From the NCBI RefSeq assembly GCF_009826935.1, contig NZ_WUMN01000006.1:158212-222211 (forward strand): a stretch of DNA of 64,000 nt. Direction: 5' to 3'. Shown one piece after another: positions 60,052 through 64,000 of the stretch. The notes under the pieces were generated by a model, which was not told where the DNA came from, did no database searches, and saw nothing but the letters and a program-made list of their open reading frames with translations. Numbering within the stretch: position 1 is the first letter of the stretch; the number at the start of each line of letters is the position of its first letter. The position numbers and the translations under genes were made by a program. This DNA comes from Flavobacterium sp. Sd200. Lineage in GTDB: Bacteria; Bacteroidota; Bacteroidia; Flavobacteriales; Flavobacteriaceae.

Positions 60052-61932
60052 ATGCCACACAACAATCATTCGCTCGAAGATGTGCATGAGTCGGTAACGG
60101 CTGGCGGTAATGGCACGGGCTGGAAAAAAATATTAGCCTTTTTTGGTCCGGCCTACATGATTAGTGTAGGCTACATGGATCCCGGTAACTGGGCTACCGA
60201 TCTTGCCGGGGGAAGCCAGTTTGGCTACTCGCTGTTGTGGGTGCTGCTCATGAGCAACCTTATGGCATTGCTGCTACAGGGTCTCAGCGCACGTTTGGGC
60301 ATTGTTACCCGCCGCGATCTGGCGCAGGCATCGCGCGAAACGTACCCTAAATACATCAATATTTTTTTATATGCTTTAGCAGAAGTTGCCATTGCTGCCT
60401 GCGACCTTGCCGAAGTGCTGGGCATGGCTATAGGGCTTAAGCTGTTGTTTGACCTGCCCATGCTGTGGGGCGTAAGCATTACCATGTTTGATACTTTTTT
60501 GTTGCTGTTCCTTATGAACAAAGGAATCCGCAAAATGGAGGCATTTATTATAGGACTTATTTCTATCATAGGACTGTCGTTTTTAGCAGAGATGTTTTTT
60601 GCCAAACCCGATATGGGCGAGGTGGTGCAGGGGCTTGTGCCTTCTGTTCCAACAGGTGCCGCACTGTATATTGCCATTGGTATTATTGGTGCTACGGTTA
60701 TGCCGCACAACCTGTATTTGCATTCGTCTTTAGTACAAACCCGAAAATTCGACCGCTCTTTTAAAGGCATAAAGCAGGCCATCAGGTTTAACCTTATCGA
60801 CTCTGTAATTGCCCTTAACCTTGCCTTTTTTGTAAATGCCGCTATATTGATTTTGGCTGCGGCAACTTTTTTTAAAGCAGGGCTTCATGAAGTGGCTGAT
60901 ATTCAGGATGCACATAAACTGTTAGAACCCATGCTGGGCAACTGGGCCGCCATATTGTTTGCGCTGGCACTAATTGCCGCCGGACAAAGCAGCACTATTA
61001 CAGGCACGCTGGCCGGACAAATTGTTATGGAAGGCTACCTGAACCTGCGCATACAGCCGTGGGTAAGGCGCATTGTAACGCGTTTAATAGCTATTTTGCC
61101 GGCTTTCTTTACCATATTGTATTTTGGCGAAGATAGCACAGGAGAACTGCTTGTTTTAAGCCAGGTAATACTGAGTATGCAACTTGGATTTGCCATAATA
61201 CCGCTTATACATTTTGTGAGTGATAAGAGCAAAATGCAGGATTTTGCTATTGGCATTTGGACAAAAATAGGTGCATGGACAATTGCATTGGTAATTGTAG
61301 CCCTCAATGCTAATTTGGTTTATGACGAAATTTCGGGGTGGATTAAAAACTCCGAAGACCCGTTTTACATATGGGCATTTGTCGTTCCGTTTGTAGTCAT
61401 AGCCATAGCGGTTTTACTGTATATAACTATTGAGCCGTTTGTAATGAAGGGTAGGGCAGTTAAAAACCTCGTGCCACACCTTAGTCCGCAGTCGTTAAAA
61501 GAGCTGCCGCAAAAGCAGGTGTACAGTAATATTGCCATTGCGTTAGATTTTAGTAGGACCGATGGCAAAACACTGTCAAGTGCCATGCAGTTAGGTGGTG
61601 CTAATGCAAAATATACGCTTATACATGTGGTAGAAACCGTGGGTGCAATGCTCTATGGAGACCAGGCTCAGGATCATGAAACCACTACCGATATGGAGTA
61701 TTTAAAAAAATACAAAACCAGCCTTGAAGAAATGGGCTTTAGTGTAGATATTCAGCTAAGTTTTGGCAGCCCTAAAAAACAGATACCCAAAATAGTAAAT
61801 ACCAATGGCACTTTTGATATTTTGATATTAGGAGCGCATGGCCACAACTTTTTTAAAGACCTGGTGCTTGGCACTACCGTAGATGCAGTGCGCCACAAAG
61901 TACACATTCCGGTGCTTATTATTAAAGATTAA
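60052..61932 (+). CDS. Nramp divalent metal transporter fused to a UspA domain
   Basis: The 626-residue protein has an Nramp core (about 1-470) with the TM1 metal motif DPGNW at 43-47, TM6 ATVMPHNLYLHSS near 214-226 and GQSSTITGTLAGQ. After the last membrane segment, residues about 490-626 form a universal stress protein domain: IAIALDFSRTDGKTLSSA, and the ATP-binding G-2x-G-9x-G-T pattern (GAHGHNF...LGTTVDAV) from about 593. Imports Mn2+ or Fe2+; the cytoplasmic USP domain may sense ATP. Encoded 2 bp after mntR. Confidence 0.94.
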   Translation: MPHNNHSLEDVHESVTAGGNGTGWKKILAFFGPAYMISVGYMDPGNWATDLAGGSQFGYSLLWVLLMSNLMALLLQGLSARLGIVTRRDLAQASRETYPKYINIFLYALAEVAIAACDLAEVLGMAIGLKLLFDLPMLWGVSITMFDTFLLLFLMNKGIRKMEAFIIGLISIIGLSFLAEMFFAKPDMGEVVQGLVPSVPTGAALYIAIGIIGATVMPHNLYLHSSLVQTRKFDRSFKGIKQAIRFNLIDSVIALNLAFFVNAAILILAAATFFKAGLHEVADIQDAHKLLEPMLGNWAAILFALALIAAGQSSTITGTLAGQIVMEGYLNLRIQPWVRRIVTRLIAILPAFFTILYFGEDSTGELLVLSQVILSMQLGFAIIPLIHFVSDKSKMQDFAIGIWTKIGAWTIALVIVALNANLVYDEISGWIKNSEDPFYIWAFVVPFVVIAIAVLLYITIEPFVMKGRAVKNLVPHLSPQSLKELPQKQVYSNIAIALDFSRTDGKTLSSAMQLGGANAKYTLIHVVETVGAMLYGDQAQDHETTTDMEYLKKYKTSLEEMGFSVDIQLSFGSPKKQIPKIVNTNGTFDILILGAHGHNFFKDLVLGTTVDAVRHKVHIPVLIIKD

Positions 61933-61967
61933 TAAACTTCTGATTCTTGTCAAAAGTCAATGCATAA

Positions 61968-61996
61968 AAAAAGCGCCCCGGTTGAGGGCGCTTTTT
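61968..61996. terminator. bidirectional terminator
   Basis: AAAAAGCGCCC (61968-61978) pairs with GGGCGCTTTTT (61986-61996). It separates the Nramp gene from convergent rplY. Confidence 0.93.
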
Positions 61997-62013
61997 GCAT
62001 ATAGAAATAAAAA

Positions 62014-62625
62014 TTATTTTTTCTTTCCTTTTGCTGGTGCTTTTGCAGCTTTTGCAGCTTCCTGAGCAGCTTTCATAGCAGCACGAGATATACGTACCTG
62101 AGCTACTACAGTGTTGTCTGGCTGAAGAAGTTTAAAGTTGTTTACAGGTAACTTAGTAATGTAAAGTTTGTTACCCATTTCAAGGTCTGTAATGTCAGCC
62201 TCAACAAAGTCAGGAAGGTTAGCAGGTAACGCCCTTACTTTTAGTTTGCGCTGGTTTAGACGAAGAACACCACCGGCCATAACACCTTTAGAGTTACCAA
62301 CGATTTTTACCGGAACCTCCATAGTGATCTCTTTATCATCATGAAGTTGGTAGAAGTCGATGTGAAGGATTTTATCGCTTACCGGGTGAAACTGGATATC
62401 CTGAAGGATAGCGCTAAATTGTTTACCACCTGCAAGGTCAATTACCACAGTGTGTACGTTTGGAGTGTAAACTAAACCTTTAAATGCAGCTTCTTCTGCA
62501 GTAAAGTGAACTGGCTGATCTCCTCCGTATAACACGCAAGGAACCATTCCAGCATTACGTGCTGCACGCGTTGCCGCTTTGCCCACGCTTTCTCTTTCAG
62601 ATCCTTTGATCGTAATTGATTTCAT
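62014..62625 (-). CDS. rplY: 50S ribosomal protein L25/general stress protein Ctc
   Basis: The 203-residue protein is the two-domain CTC form of bL25: [20 protein letters not shown] and [13 protein letters not shown] at the N-terminus, then the C-terminal domain ([38 protein letters not shown]). A Lys/Ala-rich tail ([14 protein letters not shown]) closes it. It binds 5S rRNA. It lies 34 bp downstream of prs, the usual neighbour, and is probably cotranscribed. Confidence 0.96.
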   Translation of the reverse strand: MKSITIKGSERESVGKAATRAARNAGMVPCVLYGGDQPVHFTAEEAAFKGLVYTPNVHTVVIDLAGGKQFSAILQDIQFHPVSDKILHIDFYQLHDDKEITMEVPVKIVGNSKGVMAGGVLRLNQRKLKVRALPANLPDFVEADITDLEMGNKLYITKLPVNNFKLLQPDNTVVAQVRISRAAMKAAQEAAKAAKAPAKGKKK

Positions 62626-62659
62626 TTGAAATAATTAAATATAGTTAATAAATAAAATA

Positions 62660-63601
62660 CTACTGTAAGAACTTGCCGCTAATAGAGTTGTTGTTCTGCA
62701 CCATGTGCATTACCTCTGCAAACAAGCCTGCGCATGTTACCACTTTTATTTTAGAAGTTTCCTTCTTAAGCGGAATACTGTCGGTAACAATAAGTTCCTT
62801 TAGCTGCGACTTTTCAATTTTTTCATATGCCTCACCACTCAAAATAGGGTGGGTACATATTGCACGAACGCTTAACGCTCCTTTTTCCATCATCAGATCG
62901 GCTGCCTTTGCAAGCGTTCCGCCTGTATCTATCATGTCGTCTATAAGTATGATGTTCTTACCTGTAACATCTCCTATAAGCTCCATAGTTTCAATTTTGT
63001 TCGCCTCTTTGCGCTGTTTGTAGCATATAACCACATCACTGCCCAAAAACTTAGAGTAGGCATAGGCCCTTTTGCTTCCGCCCATATCCGGAGAGGCTAT
63101 AGTAAGGTTCTCCAGGTTTAGCGATTTTATGTAAGGAACAAAAATTGTTGAGGCAAACAGGTGATCTACCGGTTTCTCAAAAAATCCCTGTATTTGGTCG
63201 GCATGCAAATCCATTGTCATTATACGGGTTGCACCTGCGCTTTCCAGTAATTTTGCCACGAGTTTAGCCCCTATCGGCACGCGTGGTTTATCCTTTCTGT
63301 CCTGTCTTGCCCAACCAAAGTAAGGAATTACAGCGGTTATGTGCCTTGCAGATGCCCTTTTTGCGGCATCTATCATTAGCAACAGTTCCATTAAATTATC
63401 TGCACTGGGAAAAGTAGAGCATACTAAAAATACCCTTAACCCCCTTATCGATTCTTCAAACGATGGCTGAAACTCGCCATCGCTGTAGTGCGATAATGTT
63501 ACCTTGCCAAGAGGAATGCCATAATGATCGGCTATTTTCTCGGCCAGATATGTGCTTTTAGAACATGAAAATATCTTTGCTTCCGGTTCTGTATGCAACA
63601 T
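62660..63601 (-). CDS. prs: ribose-phosphate pyrophosphokinase
   Basis: The 313-residue enzyme has the PRPP synthetase motifs: SDGEFQPSFEESIRG, RQDRKDKPRVPIGAK, MDLHADQIQGFF, ASPDMGGSKRAYAYS and the PRPP loop LIDDMIDTGGTLAKAA. It makes PRPP from ribose-5-phosphate and ATP for nucleotide and His/Trp synthesis. Promoter TTG-N16-TAAATTTG lies at 63654-63680. Confidence 0.97.
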   Translation of the reverse strand: MLHTEPEAKIFSCSKSTYLAEKIADHYGIPLGKVTLSHYSDGEFQPSFEESIRGLRVFLVCSTFPSADNLMELLLMIDAAKRASARHITAVIPYFGWARQDRKDKPRVPIGAKLVAKLLESAGATRIMTMDLHADQIQGFFEKPVDHLFASTIFVPYIKSLNLENLTIASPDMGGSKRAYAYSKFLGSDVVICYKQRKEANKIETMELIGDVTGKNIILIDDMIDTGGTLAKAADLMMEKGALSVRAICTHPILSGEAYEKIEKSQLKELIVTDSIPLKKETSKIKVVTCAGLFAEVMHMVQNNNSISGKFLQ

Positions 63602-63653
63602 TTTAATTAATTGCTTAGTAGTTAGTTAGTGTCGTGTTGTTGTAATAAGGGTG

Positions 63654-63680
63654 CAAATTTAGAAATTTAATTCTATACAA
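63654..63680 (-). promoter_or_regulatory. promoter of prs-rplY
   Basis: On the minus strand TTG (63678-63680), a 16-bp spacer, then TAAATTTG (63654-63661). Confidence 0.65.
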
Positions 63681-63725
63681 GCAGTAATTTATTGTGTTAT
63701 TTTCCTGAAATTAAATATTATTTTT

Positions 63726-63733
63726 TACATTTG
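63726..63733 (+). promoter_or_regulatory. -7 box (TACATTTG) of the tRNA-Leu gene
   Basis: Perfect TAnnTTTG 25 bp before the tRNA 5' end, giving a short leader. Confidence 0.65.
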
Positions 63734-63758
63734 CACCGCTGAAAAGCAGTACACAACT

Positions 63759-63838
63759 GCCTGGATGGCGGAATTGGTAGACGCGCACGACTCAAACTCG
63801 TGTACTACGGTGTGTGGGTTCGATTCCCACTCCAGGTA
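63759..63838 (+). tRNA. tRNA-Leu (anticodon CAA)
   Basis: Acceptor GCCTGGA (63759-63765) pairs with TCCAGGT (63831-63837) including a G-T pair at the end; discriminator A at 63838 and no encoded CCA. D-arm GGAATTGGTAGACGCG; anticodon stem CACGA/TCGTG with loop CTCAAAC, anticodon CAA; a type II variable arm; T-arm GTGGG-TTCGATT-CCCAC. Reads UUG leucine codons. Confidence 0.95.
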
Positions 63839-63843
63839 CTTTT

Positions 63844-63891
63844 AAAATCCCTAATTAATTTGTAAGTCAAATTGTTAGGGATTTTTTGTTT
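63844..63891 (+). terminator. terminator after tRNA-Leu
   Basis: AAAATCCCTAA (63844-63854) pairs with TTAGGGATTTT (63875-63885), with an inner AATTTG/CAAATT stem, and six T follow. Confidence 0.9.
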
Positions 63892-64000
63892 TTGAATCTT
63901 CCCCTATAAATAGAAAGCTATAGCCTTATCATGCGATTGAAAGATTCATTATATAGCTTTTAAGTCTATGTTTAAAAGCAACAAAAACGGCTCCTTTTTG
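63892..64000. other. window-end intergenic sequence
   Basis: No gene is seen. AAAGCTATA (63914-63922) and TATAGCTTT (63952-63960) are perfect 9-bp inverted repeats 29 bp apart, without clear function. Confidence 0.5.

Noticed and set aside
63759..63891. tRNA-Leu 3' end as an integration site
   Set aside because: No integrase gene or repeated 3' tRNA segment is visible in the window; only a terminator follows.

Overview
The window looks like a chromosomal segment of a Flavobacteriaceae member (Bacteroidota), close to Flavobacterium. Reasons: several proteins carry type A or type C C-terminal sorting signals of the type IX secretion system; promoters follow the Bacteroidota pattern TTG/TTTG - spacer - TAnnTTTG with no Shine-Dalgarno sequences; TonB receptor/HmuY, SDR-type threonine dehydrogenase, the hesB-sufBCD order and many AT-rich intergenic repeats are typical of this family. 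Most housekeeping genes are moderately AT-rich, with visibly AT-richer accessory patches (1280-1996, 24336-27208, 43359-43787, 59084-59326).

Layout. 1-8500: partial YpdA-like flavoprotein, CYTH protein, small membrane protein, 'SpecificRecomb' membrane protein, lipoprotein and mfd. 8500-16060: VOC protein between intergenic repeats; rnpA - DUF4349 lipoprotein - S41 peptidase; a heme-uptake pair (TonB receptor, HmuY) whose promoter is bracketed by two Fur-box-like sites. 16080-21320: suf Fe-S assembly operon (hesB-sufB-sufC-sufD) interrupted at each of its three gene junctions by a four-helix-bundle (S23/IVP family) gene flanked by inverted repeats. 21460-24335: alpha/beta hydrolase, azoreductase with divergent HxlR regulator, outer-membrane protein. 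24336-27208: restriction-modification island (Vsr, MerR-HTH/C5-methylase fusion, convergent restriction enzyme). 27209-34000: ammonium transporter, two secreted/surface proteins, NTF2-like protein, L-threonine dehydrogenase, SDR protein.

34159-38816 is the most interesting part: an H-NOX sensor, a hybrid sensor kinase whose N-terminus resembles the HNOBA domain, an Hpt protein and a LytTR response regulator, flanked by two paralogous single-domain response regulators. Both receiver genes have AlgR/LytTR-like repeats (CCGTTCG-type) at the same distance (51-52 bp) upstream of their -7 boxes, which suggests a nitric-oxide (or redox) phosphorelay that activates its own genes.

38820-64000: a 500-bp non-coding region with a promoter/terminator pair (possible small RNA), dinB, a GH115 alpha-glucuronidase with an 18-bp LacI-type palindrome, lepA, two giant paralogous GEVED/FN3 type IX secreted proteins, a TPR-TM-HTH regulator, a 148-bp nested palindrome, an HD phosphohydrolase, mntR with an Nramp-UspA fusion transporter, rplY, prs and tRNA-Leu(CAA).

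All family names come from motif recognition by eye; no database search was possible.
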